A stretch of DNA of 64,000 nt, taken from the NCBI RefSeq assembly GCF_014892575.1, contig NZ_JADBGI010000019.1, positions 53,164 to 117,163 of the forward strand. The letters are read 5' to 3'. Positions 41,511 through 50,804 of the stretch are shown here, piece after piece; the stretch's first letter is position 1, and each line of letters begins with the position of its first letter. Source of the stretch: Nocardiopsis coralli. GTDB lineage: Bacteria; Actinomycetota; Actinomycetes; Streptosporangiales; Streptosporangiaceae. The notes under the pieces were generated by a model. The model did no database searches. It was given only the letters and a program-made list of their open reading frames with translations, and was not told the DNA's origin. A program made the translations under genes and the position numbers.

Positions 41511-43097
41511 TCAGTGCTCGACCGGGATCTCCTCGAACTCGCCGAACGGGCCGGCGCGCAGGTTCATCTCCTCGACCTCCACGGCCGGTGCGGGGAAGAC
41601 CGCGACCAGCTCGTAGGTGTTGCCGGGCTGGAGCATGTGGACCTCCTCGGCGAAGCTGCTGTGGCGCCCCTCGCCGAAGTCCATCTGCGCCACGTACCGG
41701 GTCAGCCCGCTGTCGGGCTCGGCGAGCTGGAACCCGCCCAGCGTGCCCTTGTTGAACTGTTCCGGGCCGCCGGCGATGTTCTCCGACCCGCCCAGTTCCG
41801 GCACGGTCGGCTCGTCGGTGGTGTTGGTCAGCGTGAACGTGCCGATCACGTAGGCGCCGTCGCGGCGCAGCGGGTGGATCTCCAGTTCCACGCCGTCGGC
41901 CTCGCCCTCGTCGACCACCGGGCCGGGGTCGTCGCTGTAGGGCGCCGGCCAGGTGACGTTGCGCTGGGCCGCGCCGAGGCCGTCGTCGTCGTAGGCCTCT
42001 TCCTCCGAGGCGTCCACGGTGGGGTCGAAGACGTAGGAGAACTCCACGCGCCGGTTCCGGGCCCGTGCCTCGTCGTCGTCCGCGCCGCCCTCACGGGCGA
42101 TGGGTTCGCTCTTGCCGCGGCCCTCGACCTCGAGGTCGTAGTCGGTGCCGAGCTCCTCGGCGAGCATGTCGCGCACGCTCTCGGCGCGTTCCACCGACAG
42201 GTTGTCGTTGTAGGCGTCGTCGCCGATGCCGTCGGTGTGGCCGATGACGGTGATGGTCGGCTCGTCGGGGTCGACGTTCTGCGCGAGGGTCGTGGCGGCG
42301 CGGCGCACGACGTCCTCGGCGTCCCCGGTGAGGTCGGAGCGGTCGAACTCGAACATCACGTCGGAGTGCAGGGAGATGATCTCCCGGTCGCCGTCGCGCG
42401 TGGTGGAGGCGACGTCGGAGTCGACGAAGCTCTGCACCCAGCCGTCGTCGGCGAGGGCGTCGTCGTCCGGCGGGCGGTTCTCGAAGGTGATGTTCTCACC
42501 GCCCGAGGGGGGACTGTCGGGGGTGAGGTGGTCGTCGGCGTTGGGGTTCTCGGGGGCGGGGGTCTCCTCCTCCACGTCCTGGACGGGGATCCCGGTCATC
42601 GCGCCCAGGCCGCTGCCGACGAAGGTGACCTGCTCGACGCTGTCGGGCAGGCGGGGGAAGTAGCGGATGAACTCGTTGGTGACGCCGTCGTGCACCGGGT
42701 ACAGGCCGTCGTCGTTGGGGCTCTCCGACCCGTACTTGAGGCCCTCGTCGTCGAGGAACTGCCGGTACACACGACCGGACATGGGGTCGACCAGGGTGTG
42801 CGCCATGCTGAGGTTGCGGTTGGCCCCGGTGAAGTCGTCGTCGTAGGTGACCTCGTACCGCATGACCGTGTAGTCGTCGGTGCGCTCCAGGGAGGTGACG
42901 GAGAAGGTCGTCTCGACGTCCTGTCCGGTGTCCTGGAAGATGCGGCCCTCGCGGACGTAGGGGAAATCCTCCCTGACCGTCGGCGGGCCGTCTTCGAAGG
43001 TGTCCGACCACCAGTCCGAGACGGCGGTGCAACCGGTCAGCAGGAGGCTGCCCGAGACCATCAGCGCGACCACTGCGAGGGGTGTCTTCCGCGCCAT
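41511..43097 (-). CDS. OmpA-domain lipoprotein
   Basis: A 528-residue lipoprotein with lipobox LLLTGC. An OmpA/MotB-type peptidoglycan-binding domain is visible at residues 245-345: MFEFDRSDLTGDAEDV, TVIGHTDGIGDDAYNDNLS, ERAESVRDML and ARARNRRVEFSY. It is flanked by N- and C-terminal domains of unknown type. In a Gram-positive cell such a protein probably links the membrane to the wall. It is divergent from the molybdopterin oxidoreductase gene of the SigK locus. Confidence 0.86.
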   Translation of the reverse strand: MARKTPLAVVALMVSGSLLLTGCTAVSDWWSDTFEDGPPTVREDFPYVREGRIFQDTGQDVETTFSVTSLERTDDYTVMRYEVTYDDDFTGANRNLSMAHTLVDPMSGRVYRQFLDDEGLKYGSESPNDDGLYPVHDGVTNEFIRYFPRLPDSVEQVTFVGSGLGAMTGIPVQDVEEETPAPENPNADDHLTPDSPPSGGENITFENRPPDDDALADDGWVQSFVDSDVASTTRDGDREIISLHSDVMFEFDRSDLTGDAEDVVRRAATTLAQNVDPDEPTITVIGHTDGIGDDAYNDNLSVERAESVRDMLAEELGTDYDLEVEGRGKSEPIAREGGADDDEARARNRRVEFSYVFDPTVDASEEEAYDDDGLGAAQRNVTWPAPYSDDPGPVVDEGEADGVELEIHPLRRDGAYVIGTFTLTNTTDEPTVPELGGSENIAGGPEQFNKGTLGGFQLAEPDSGLTRYVAQMDFGEGRHSSFAEEVHMLQPGNTYELVAVFPAPAVEVEEMNLRAGPFGEFEEIPVEH

Positions 43098-43301
43098 GTG
43101 GGGGAACTCCGATCGTGTCTGAGGACGTATCTGCCATATCCTCCTGCACTCGCGCACGCGACCGGAACATGGCACCGCTCCCCCCGCCGCCACAAGAGGC
43201 CCACCGTGCCACGAGCACGACAAGGCGGGCGCTCCGACCAGGCAGGGGGCGTCCGGATCGGCGGCCGTCCGCGGTCGGCGGAAAAAAGTTCGGGATCGGA
43301 C

Positions 43302-43328
43302 CCATCCGCCCCGCCCGCCGCCGCGAAT
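43302..43328 (+). promoter_or_regulatory. SigK-type promoter
   Basis: CCATCC (43302-43307) and GCGAAT (43323-43328) are 15 bases apart. The mycobacterial SigK consensus is CCATCC-N16/17-CCGAAT, so the minus-35 is perfect, the minus-10 has one mismatch and the spacer is one shorter. The GTG of the oxidoreductase follows seven bases later, so the mRNA would be leaderless. Confidence 0.55.
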
Positions 43329-43335
43329 ACCTCAC

Positions 43336-44946
43336 GTGAGCACAGAGACACGCGAGAGCGCACCCAAGGCACCCGGGCGGACCACCGCCACGGGGATCGC
43401 CGTCGGGCTGCTCACGGTCGGGGCGGCCCTGGGGGCCGCAGAACTGACCGCCGCACTGGCCCGGACGACGTCCCCCGTGGTCGCCGTCGGGGACGCCATG
43501 GTGGACAACAGTCCCCCGGCCGCGATGGAGCTGGCCATCGAGCTGTTCGGCACCGCCGACAAGCTCGTGCTGATGGCGGGTGTCGTGGCAGTACTGGTGG
43601 CCGCGGGTGCGTTTCTCGGTGTCGTGTCCCTGCGGCGGCCCCCGGCGGCGTTCGCCGGGCTGTTCCTGTTCGGCGCCGCAGGGGCGCTCGCACTGTTCCT
43701 CCGCCGTGACGACGACGCCTGGGCCTTCGTGCCCGTCGTCGTCGCCGTGGCGGCGGGGGCCGCGGCCCTCGGGTTGCTCCTTCGGAGCCTGCCCGGGACG
43801 CCGCGGGGCCGGGAGAGGGGAGAACCGGGGACACCGCCGGAGACCGGGGCGAATGTGCCCGCCCCGGGACCGGACCGAGGACAGGGAAGGCGTGGTTTCG
43901 TCCTCACCGCGGCCGGCGTGCTGGCCGCGTCCGGTACCGCCGGTGCCCTCGGCCGTTGGCTCCCGTCGGTCCTGGAGGGGCCCGGATCGCGTGAGTCCCT
44001 CTCCCTCCCGGCCGCCCAGGATCCACTGCCCGCCCTGCCCCGCGGCGTGGACCTGCAGGTCCCCGGGCTGTCGCCCTTCACCACCCCCAACCAGGACTTC
44101 TACCGCATCGACACGGCCCTGACCGTGCCGCGGCTCGACTCCACCCAGTGGACCCTGCGGGTGCACGGCATGGTCGACCGCCCCTTCGAGATCGATATGG
44201 ACGAGCTGCTGTCGATGCCGCTCAAGGAAGCCGACATCACGCTCACCTGCGTCTCGAACGAGATCGGCGGCGACCTGGTCGGTAACACCCGCTGGCTCGG
44301 GTTCCCCCTGGCCGACCTGCTGCGCCGGGCCGGGGTGCAGTCGGGCGCCGACCAGATCCTCAGCACCTCCCAGGACGGCTGGACCTGCGGCACACCCACC
44401 GAGACGGTGATGGACGGCCGCGACGCCCTGCTGGCCGTGGGCATGGACGGGGTTCCCCTCCCCCACCAGCACGGTTTTCCCGCGCGCATGGTCGTGCCCG
44501 GCCTGTACGGCTACGTCAGCGCCACCAAGTGGGTCACCGAGATCAAGCTGACCCGGTTCGCCGACGAGGAGGCGTACTGGGCCCAGCGCGACTGGGGCGT
44601 GCGCGCCCCCATCAAGACCATGTCCCGCGTCGACGTGCCCGCCCCTCTGGGGCGCGTCGACTCAGGCGACGTGACGCTCGCCGGCGTCGCCTGGGCCCAG
44701 ACGCGCGGCATCGACGCCGTCGAGGTCCGAGTGGACGACGGCGACTGGCAGGAGGCGGAGCTGGCCCGGGTTCCAGGACTGGACACCTGGGTGCAGTGGA
44801 TCGCCGAGACCGACCTGGAGCCGGGCATGCACAGCGCCGAGGTCCGCGCGACCGACGGCACCGGCTTCACCCAACCCGCCGAACGTGTGGACCCGTTGCC
44901 CGACGGGGCCACCGGTTGGCACCGCATCCGGTTCACGGCCGAGTAG
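43336..44946 (+). CDS. Membrane molybdopterin-dependent oxidoreductase (sulfite oxidase family)
   Basis: A 536-residue protein. Residues 15-155 form about four membrane helices. A Tat-like RRGFVLTAAGVLAASG segment follows, then the sulfite-oxidase-type molybdenum domain (residues 240-430) with the cofactor-binding cysteine in LTCVSNEIGG, and a C-terminal immunoglobulin-like dimerisation domain (DVTLAGVAWAQTRGIDAVEV). It probably reduces or oxidises a small substrate outside the membrane. It heads a set with fasciclin, SigK and RskA genes, the same association as in the mycobacterial SigK regulon. Confidence 0.86.
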   Translation: MSTETRESAPKAPGRTTATGIAVGLLTVGAALGAAELTAALARTTSPVVAVGDAMVDNSPPAAMELAIELFGTADKLVLMAGVVAVLVAAGAFLGVVSLRRPPAAFAGLFLFGAAGALALFLRRDDDAWAFVPVVVAVAAGAAALGLLLRSLPGTPRGRERGEPGTPPETGANVPAPGPDRGQGRRGFVLTAAGVLAASGTAGALGRWLPSVLEGPGSRESLSLPAAQDPLPALPRGVDLQVPGLSPFTTPNQDFYRIDTALTVPRLDSTQWTLRVHGMVDRPFEIDMDELLSMPLKEADITLTCVSNEIGGDLVGNTRWLGFPLADLLRRAGVQSGADQILSTSQDGWTCGTPTETVMDGRDALLAVGMDGVPLPHQHGFPARMVVPGLYGYVSATKWVTEIKLTRFADEEAYWAQRDWGVRAPIKTMSRVDVPAPLGRVDSGDVTLAGVAWAQTRGIDAVEVRVDDGDWQEAELARVPGLDTWVQWIAETDLEPGMHSAEVRATDGTGFTQPAERVDPLPDGATGWHRIRFTAE

Positions 44947-45009
44947 TCGGCGGCCGATCCCGACACGAACCACCGAGAACGCTGTTCAGCACCGATGAAG
45001 GAGAGAACA

Positions 45010-45693
45010 ATGATCCGCAAGAGCACACTGACCGTGACCGCCGCCAGTGCCGCCCTCGCCTTCGGCCTGAGCGCCTGTGGTGGCGACATGGGTGGTGAGG
45101 ACGCCGAGGACACCAACACCGGTGGTACCGAGGAGACCGAAGAGAACGGGATGGAAGGCCAGGAGGAGAACGGCGGCGGCGACGAGGCGGCCGTCAACTT
45201 CGGTCCCGGCTGCGAGGACGTCCCGGAGGAGGGCGCCGGCAGCTTCGACGGCATGGCCGAGGAGCCCGTGGCGACCGCCGCCTCCAACAACCCGCTGCTG
45301 TCCACGCTCGTGGAGGCGGTCGAGGAGGCCGACCTGGTCGACACGCTCAACTCCGCCGAGGACATCACCGTCTTCGCGCCCGCCAACGACGCGTTCGACG
45401 AGATCCCCGAGGAGGACCTGAACGCGCTGCTCGAGGACCAGGAGCAGCTCACCGAGGTGCTGACCTACCACGTGGTGGAAGGGCAGCACGAGCCCGCCGA
45501 CCTCGAGGACGGCACGTTCACCTCGCTCCAGGGCGAGGACGTGACCACCGAGGGCGCCGGCGAGGACTTCACCGTCGACGGTGAGGCCCAGGTCGTCTGC
45601 GGCAACGTGCAGACCGCGAACGCCAACGTCTACATCATCGACTCCGTCCTCATGCCGGGTGACGGGGAAGAAGGCGGCGAGGACATGGAGTAG
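45010..45693 (+). CDS. Fasciclin-domain lipoprotein, MPT83/MPT70-like
   Basis: A 227-residue lipoprotein: signal peptide with lipobox GLSAC, an acidic Gly-rich linker (residues 25-70) and one fasciclin domain at residues 90-222 (DITVFAPANDAFDEIP, LTYHVVEGQ, NVYIIDSVLMP). It resembles MPT83 of mycobacteria, a SigK-controlled surface protein. GAAGGAGAGAACA precedes the ATG. It lies between the molybdopterin oxidoreductase and sigK. Confidence 0.88.
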   Translation: MIRKSTLTVTAASAALAFGLSACGGDMGGEDAEDTNTGGTEETEENGMEGQEENGGGDEAAVNFGPGCEDVPEEGAGSFDGMAEEPVATAASNNPLLSTLVEAVEEADLVDTLNSAEDITVFAPANDAFDEIPEEDLNALLEDQEQLTEVLTYHVVEGQHEPADLEDGTFTSLQGEDVTTEGAGEDFTVDGEAQVVCGNVQTANANVYIIDSVLMPGDGEEGGEDME

Positions 45694-45808
45694 GTCCCGC
45701 GCCGGACGCACACAGTCGCCCGGGTGGCCCGTGCGGTGAGGCCGGACCACCCGGGTCCCCAGAGGTCCAGGCCCCGGACCTCCACCACGCCGATCAGGAA
45801 GAGAACGG

Positions 45809-46411
45809 ATGGACGAGGAAGCCGTGACCCCGCACAGGGTCGGGGCGAAGGCTCATGCACCGCCCGCCCAGCAGCTCACCGAGCTGCTGCGTCTGGTCGC
45901 CCGCGGCGACGAGGACGCGTTCGGGAAGGTGTACGACCTGGTGAGCCCCACCGTCTACGGGCTGGTGCGGCGGGTCCTGCGCGACCCGGCCCAGTCCGAG
46001 GAGGTGTCCCAGGAGGTGCTGGTCGAGGTGTGGCGCTCCGCCTGCCGCTACGACGAGCGCCGCGGCAGTCCCCAGGCCTGGGTCATGACCCTCGCCCACC
46101 GGCGGGCCGTGGACCGCGTCCGCTCCGAGCAGGCAGGGGCCGAACGTGAGCAGCGGGCCGCCACCGCCGACGGCACACGCCCCTACGACGAGGTCTCCGA
46201 GGAGGTGACCGACCGCATGGAGCGCGAGCGTGTGCGGCGGTGCCTGGAGACCCTGACCGAACTGCAGGGCCAGTCCGTGCGGCTGGCCTTCTACGGCGGC
46301 TACACCTATCGCGAGGTGTCCCGCCTGCTGTCCACTCCGCTCGGTACCGTCAAGACGAGGATGCGGGACGGCTTGATCCGACTTCGAGACTGCCTGGGGG
46401 TGGACTGGTGA
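45809..46411 (+). CDS. sigK: ECF sigma factor SigK
   Basis: A 200-residue ECF sigma factor. Region 2 includes DAFGKVYDLVSPTVYGL and EVSQEVLVEVWRSACRYDERRGSP; region 4 includes TELQGQSVRLAFYGGYTYRE and LLSTPLGTVKTRMRDGL. The partner anti-sigma gene overlaps its stop by three bases. Target genes probably include the oxidoreductase and fasciclin genes upstream. CAGGAAGAGAACGG precedes the ATG. Confidence 0.9.
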   Translation: MDEEAVTPHRVGAKAHAPPAQQLTELLRLVARGDEDAFGKVYDLVSPTVYGLVRRVLRDPAQSEEVSQEVLVEVWRSACRYDERRGSPQAWVMTLAHRRAVDRVRSEQAGAEREQRAATADGTRPYDEVSEEVTDRMERERVRRCLETLTELQGQSVRLAFYGGYTYREVSRLLSTPLGTVKTRMRDGLIRLRDCLGVDW

Positions 46412-47160
46412 AGAAGACACTGAGCCAGGACCAGCACACACTCTCGGGTGCATATGCCCTGGACGCCCTGCCCCCCGAGGAGAGCGTCCGCTTCGAGGAC
46501 CACCTCGCCGAGTGCGACGCCTGTGTCCAGGAAGTGCGCGGGTTCGCCGAGACCACGGCGCGGTTGGCGTCGGCGGCCGCGAGCCCGCCACCGGAGGAAA
46601 TGCGCGCCAAGGTGATGGCGGAGATCTCCCGGACCCGCCAGCTCGCCCCGCCGCCGGCCCGGATCGCCGAACCCCCGCGCCGCTGGGGCTGGGGCACGAG
46701 TCTGGCCCTGGCCGCGTGCCTGGTGGCGATCCTGGCGCTGGGCGGGGTGGTCTTCGACCAGGTCCGCCAGGTGCAGGAGCTGCGGGAGAACGAGCGCCAG
46801 ATCGCCGCGGTGCTCTCCGCCCCGGACGCGGTGACCACCTCCGCGGAGGTGAACGAGGAGGTCTCGGCCACGGTGGTGAGCTCGCCGAGCAGCGGCGAGG
46901 TCGTCTTCAGCGCCCACGGCCTGGAGGAACTCCCGGACGAGGACTACCAGCTCTGGCTCACCCGCGATGACGGGTCCGTGTACTCGGCCGGTGTGCTGGA
47001 CGTCGGCGACGAGGGCGAGGTCTCCCCCATGCTCGCCTCGGTCGAGGACCCCGACACCGAGGGCGTCGCGGTGACCGTGGAGCCCGAGGGCGGCTCCGAG
47101 CAGCCCACGGACGACCCGATGATGGCGATGCCCTTCGACGAGGAGCCCGGCCAGGACTGA
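46408..47160 (+). CDS. rskA: Anti-sigma-K factor RskA
   Basis: A 250-residue single-pass membrane protein. The cytoplasmic N-terminus has the zinc-type anti-sigma signature HLAECDAC (residues 31-38) following DALPPEESVRFEDHL. One helix lies at residues 95-115 and the outer domain has the RskA pattern VVFSAHGLEELPDEDYQLWL. It sequesters SigK until regulated proteolysis. The GTG start lies within the sigK stop (GTGA), giving tight translational coupling. A terminator follows. Confidence 0.9.
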   Translation: MKKTLSQDQHTLSGAYALDALPPEESVRFEDHLAECDACVQEVRGFAETTARLASAAASPPPEEMRAKVMAEISRTRQLAPPPARIAEPPRRWGWGTSLALAACLVAILALGGVVFDQVRQVQELRENERQIAAVLSAPDAVTTSAEVNEEVSATVVSSPSSGEVVFSAHGLEELPDEDYQLWLTRDDGSVYSAGVLDVGDEGEVSPMLASVEDPDTEGVAVTVEPEGGSEQPTDDPMMAMPFDEEPGQD

Positions 47161-47185
47161 CCGGGCCGGACCGACCGGACAGAAC

Positions 47186-47214
47186 GTCACCCCCGTCGCT
47201 CAGGCGGGGGTGAC
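47186..47214. terminator. Terminator between rskA and the MFS gene
   Basis: GTCACCCCCG and CGGGGGTGAC form a perfect 10-bp stem around a 9-base loop. The right arm lies inside the last codons of the convergent MFS gene. Confidence 0.6.
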
Positions 47215-48498
47215 GTCCTCGGGTCGGGGCAGGTTCCGCATGCTCGGTGTGAGGCTGATCAGCGCGGCCAGCCCCGACACCCCGGCCATCGACAGGAACA
47301 CCACGGTCGGGCCGGCCATGTCGAAGACGACGCCGACGCCGAGGATCCCCACCGGCTGGGACACCAGGCACAGGAACGACACCGCGCCCAGGACACGCCC
47401 CTGCATCCCGTCGGGGACCGAGGTGGCGACGTACCCGTAGAAGACGGCGTTGACCGCGGGCACGATCGCGAAGACCGCCCCCACCAACAGCCCGAGGCTC
47501 AGCACCCCGGGGGTGAGGGCCAGGGCGACCGCGCACACGGGGGCGCCCCAGGCGGCGAGCCGGAAGACCGTCGAGGGCTGCAGGAACCGCACCACGGCCC
47601 CGGCGGCGAGAGCGCCCACGAGCCCTCCGGAACCGGCCAGGGACACCGTGAGGCCGATGGTGAAGTCGTCCGCGCCCTTGCTCTCCGCGGTCGCGATGAT
47701 CGCCAGGATCGCCCCCGTGCTGGTGAACGCCAGGTTGAAGCCGACGATCCACGCCATGAGCGGTCGCAGGAGCCGGTTGCGGGCGATCACCCCGAACCCG
47801 CCCACGACCGAGGACGCGTCCCAGGGGCTCGGTCCCCCGGACGTGCGGGCCTGCATGGGGCGGCGGATGCACAGCACGAGCACGGCCGAGACGAGGTAAC
47901 TGAGCGCCTCGGCGACAAAAGGGAAGGCCCGCCCGAGGCCGAAGAGGCCGCCGGCGACCGGCGGCCCGAGAGCGGTGGTGGAGAAGAAGCGGATCTGGTT
48001 CTGCGCGGCCGCCTCGGCCACCTGGGAGGGCGGGACGAGCTGCTTGACCGCGGCCATCGCGACCGGGTTGGCCACGCCCATGAGCAGGGACGAGAACACC
48101 GCGACGACCGCCACGACGGGCACGGTCGCGGTGTCGGAGACGACCAGGCACGCGAACGCGGCCAGCAGCGCGAGACGGCCGAAGTCGCAGACGAGCAGGA
48201 CGTACCGGCGGTCGCAGCGGTCGGCGACCGACCCCCCGGCCACGGCCGCGACCATCGCCGCTGTGATCTGGGCGGCGCCGATGGCACCGGCGTGGGTGGC
48301 CGAGCCGACAAGGAGCAGCACCAGGAGCGGGTAGGCGACCTCCCCGCTCTCCTTGCCCAGGCCGGCGAAGAAGCGGCTCACCCACAGCGCCTGGAAGTCG
48401 CGGTTGCGGAGCAGCGGTGGCTCGGTGTCCGGGGCGGCCGGGTGGCGGCGGCCGAGGCCCGTCCAGTGGAAATGGGGTCGCCGTCCGTCCGTGGTCAT
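47200..48498 (-). CDS. MFS transporter (EntS-like exporter family)
   Basis: A 432-residue protein with about 12 helices of the MFS_3 group, which includes the enterobactin exporter EntS and macrolide exporters. After a 30-residue cytoplasmic start come RNRDFQALWVSRFFAGLG and GGSVADRCDRRYVLLV, the loop 2-3 motif with basic residues. The substrate is unknown. Its stop lies within the terminator hairpin shared with rskA. Confidence 0.88.
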   Translation of the reverse strand: MTTDGRRPHFHWTGLGRRHPAAPDTEPPLLRNRDFQALWVSRFFAGLGKESGEVAYPLLVLLLVGSATHAGAIGAAQITAAMVAAVAGGSVADRCDRRYVLLVCDFGRLALLAAFACLVVSDTATVPVVAVVAVFSSLLMGVANPVAMAAVKQLVPPSQVAEAAAQNQIRFFSTTALGPPVAGGLFGLGRAFPFVAEALSYLVSAVLVLCIRRPMQARTSGGPSPWDASSVVGGFGVIARNRLLRPLMAWIVGFNLAFTSTGAILAIIATAESKGADDFTIGLTVSLAGSGGLVGALAAGAVVRFLQPSTVFRLAAWGAPVCAVALALTPGVLSLGLLVGAVFAIVPAVNAVFYGYVATSVPDGMQGRVLGAVSFLCLVSQPVGILGVGVVFDMAGPTVVFLSMAGVSGLAALISLTPSMRNLPRPEDVTPA

Positions 48499-48742
48499 CC
48501 CTGAATCCCCCCGCTGCCTGCGTGCCGAGACACGGCCGTGAGAGGCCCCGGCGCCTCGGCCGCCGACTCACGAGGAGGGATCACCGGGCACTGAGCGGGA
48601 ACGGGCCCGGGAGGGGCTCCAGGAGGAAGGGGTCCTGGAAACCATGGCTGAGGGGCAAGGCCTGTGTGACCATTATGCGCTCAATGGGCTTCTGAGCGAA
48701 CCTTGCCGCCGTCACGTCCTCGGTGTCCTTCCCGGGACCCCG

Positions 48743-50059
48743 TCAGGAACGGGGACGGGCGTGCCCCTCCGCGGCGGCCTCCACCGTCCACGGGGTGCGC
48801 TCGACCCAGGCCACGGCCACGGCGGCCGCGAGGGACCCGCCGGCCACGAGCACGTAGGACGGCGTCCACGTCCCGGTGACCTCTCCGAGCAGGCCGAACA
48901 GGAGCGGACCGCCCAGGGCCATGGCGCTGCCGGCACCCTGGACGAACCCGGAGAGCGCCGCCGCCCCGCCGGGTGTGGTGCTGCGGGTGTTGATCATGGT
49001 CATGGTGACCACGAAGAGCCCGCACCCGGTGCCGAGCAGGACCGTCCACAGCGGGGTGAGCGACGCCGGGCCGAGGGCGATGCCCGCGTAACCGGCGGCG
49101 AACCCGAACAGGCCCACGGCCACGATCGGGAAGGTGTTGGCCGAGCGCACCACGAGGGTGGGCGCCACGAGGCCGAACAGCAGTGCCGTGCCGACCATGA
49201 GGGAGACCATCGCGCCGGCGTGCGCCTCGGTGCGGCCCGCGTCCGTGAGCAGGCGGGGCAGCCAGGTGAAGAGCGTGAAGACGTTCCAGCTGACCATGCC
49301 GAAGAGCAGGGCGGTGCGCCAGGCCATGCCGACGCGCCACACCGGGCGGGCCAGGGCGGGCGCCGGGGGCACCTTCCGTGCACCGGAGCGCTGTTCGACC
49401 GCGGTCGGCCCGCGCCGCTGGGCGGTCCACAGCACGGCGGCGACCATCGCGATGACGGCCCAGACACCGAGCGCGAACCGCCACCCGACGGCCTCGGCCA
49501 GGGGGACGGCCACCAGCGGCGGGAAGAGCGCACCGATGTGGATGGCCACGAGCTGGACGGTGCTGAGGGCGGCCAGGCGGTCGGGGAAGTACTGCTTGAT
49601 GAGCGGCGGCAGGACCACGTTGCCGAGGGCGGCGCCGGCCAGTGCGACCCCGGTGAGCACCAGGAGGGTCCCGGTGTCGGGTGCGAAGGCACGCAGCGCC
49701 TGGCCCACGGCGGTCACGGACATGCTGAGCACGGCGGTGGCCTCGGGTCCCAGGCGGCGCATGATGGCCGGAGTGACCAGGCCGAACACGGCGAAGGCCA
49801 CCAGCGGCAGGGTTCCGAACACGCCGATGACGGTGGCGCCGAAGCCGAGCTCGCGGCCGACGGTGGTCAGCAGCGGCGACAGCGACGTCACCACCAGGCG
49901 CAGGTTCAGCGCCGCGCAGGCGATGGCGGCGAGGACGAGTACACGTCCCCGGAGGGTTCCCGGTGCGGCGGTGGTCGGCGGGGTGTTCGCGGTGGCGGCC
50001 CGTGCCGACGGTCGGTCGGCGGCCGCAGCGGAGGAAGGTCTCATGGCGACGACGGACAT
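48743..50059 (-). CDS. MFS transporter (CynX/NimT family)
   Basis: A 438-residue major facilitator with 12 helices. LNLRLVVTSLSPLLTTVGRELGF at the start of helix 1, typical of the CynX/NimT cyanate or nitroimidazole group, is the best family sign. The start could be ATG 50059 or 50044; neither has a good ribosome site. It is divergent from an Lrp-type regulator, which probably controls it. The 244 bases between this gene and the other MFS gene (48499-48742) show nothing of note. Confidence 0.86.
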   Translation of the reverse strand: MSVVAMRPSSAAAADRPSARAATANTPPTTAAPGTLRGRVLVLAAIACAALNLRLVVTSLSPLLTTVGRELGFGATVIGVFGTLPLVAFAVFGLVTPAIMRRLGPEATAVLSMSVTAVGQALRAFAPDTGTLLVLTGVALAGAALGNVVLPPLIKQYFPDRLAALSTVQLVAIHIGALFPPLVAVPLAEAVGWRFALGVWAVIAMVAAVLWTAQRRGPTAVEQRSGARKVPPAPALARPVWRVGMAWRTALLFGMVSWNVFTLFTWLPRLLTDAGRTEAHAGAMVSLMVGTALLFGLVAPTLVVRSANTFPIVAVGLFGFAAGYAGIALGPASLTPLWTVLLGTGCGLFVVTMTMINTRSTTPGGAAALSGFVQGAGSAMALGGPLLFGLLGEVTGTWTPSYVLVAGGSLAAAVAVAWVERTPWTVEAAAEGHARPRS

Positions 50060-50187
50060 CCCTGGGTTTGTCGATGCTCCGTTGCATCACGTCGGGGTCG
50101 ACCGGCGGCACCGTTGCCTGCCTCGGAAGGGTCTCTTCCTGGCGAGCCAAATACGACCTTTTCACGTAAATGCTAGACGCACTCCGG

Positions 50188-50225
50188 GTGTATACACAAA
50201 CATCCGTATTTCGTACGGGTAGAAT
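50188..50225. promoter_or_regulatory. Palindromes and promoter between MFS and Lrp-type genes
   Basis: GTGTATACAC (50188-50197) is a perfect 10-bp palindrome and CCGTA-TTTCG-TACGG (50204-50218) a perfect 5-bp inverted repeat. TAGAAT (50220-50225) then stands six bases before the ATG of the regulator gene, a leaderless promoter. The repeats are likely autoregulatory sites. Confidence 0.6.
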
Positions 50226-50231
50226 GCGCAC

Positions 50232-50714
50232 ATGCCTGATCTCGACGAACTTGATACGGCGATTCTGGCCGAACTCCAGTCGGACGCACGGAAGACCAAC
50301 CGGGACGTGGCCGCCGCGGTCGGCGCCTCGCCCACGACGACACTCGATCGCACGCGCGCGCTGCGGGAGAAGGGTGTGATCCGCGGCTCGATCCTGGACG
50401 TGGACCTCGAGCGCATCGGCCGCCCGGTGCAGGCGCTCATCACCGTGCGTCTCGACCGCCCCTCGCGGAGCCGCATCGAGGACTTCCGGGACTGGGTGTC
50501 GTCGCTGCCCGAGACCCTGGCGCTCTTCGTCACCTCGGGGCAGGAGGACTTCCTCGTGCACGTGGCCCTGCCGGACAACAACGCCCTGTACGCGTTCATG
50601 GTCGACCGCCTCACCGAACGCCCCGAGGTCGCCGACGTGCGGGCCTCGATCGTCTACGAACACCTGCGCAACGACCGTGTGACCCCGGCGAACACCCGCA
50701 GCCGGGGGAACTGA
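50232..50714 (+). CDS. Lrp/AsnC-family transcriptional regulator
   Basis: A 160-residue regulator with an N-terminal HTH (LDTAILAELQSDARKTNRDVA and GASPTTTLDRTRALREKGVI) and a C-terminal RAM effector domain. Such proteins sense amino acids or related small molecules. It is divergent from the MFS transporter and sits before a DMT exporter, so both transporters are candidate targets. Confidence 0.9.
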   Translation: MPDLDELDTAILAELQSDARKTNRDVAAAVGASPTTTLDRTRALREKGVIRGSILDVDLERIGRPVQALITVRLDRPSRSRIEDFRDWVSSLPETLALFVTSGQEDFLVHVALPDNNALYAFMVDRLTERPEVADVRASIVYEHLRNDRVTPANTRSRGN

Positions 50715-50804
50715 GTCCGGCGGGGGCAGGTCGGGCGGGTCGGGCCACGGGTCTCTAGGGTGGCCTGGTCACCCGATCGTCCCCCGCTCTCCCGGATTGG
50801 CCCC

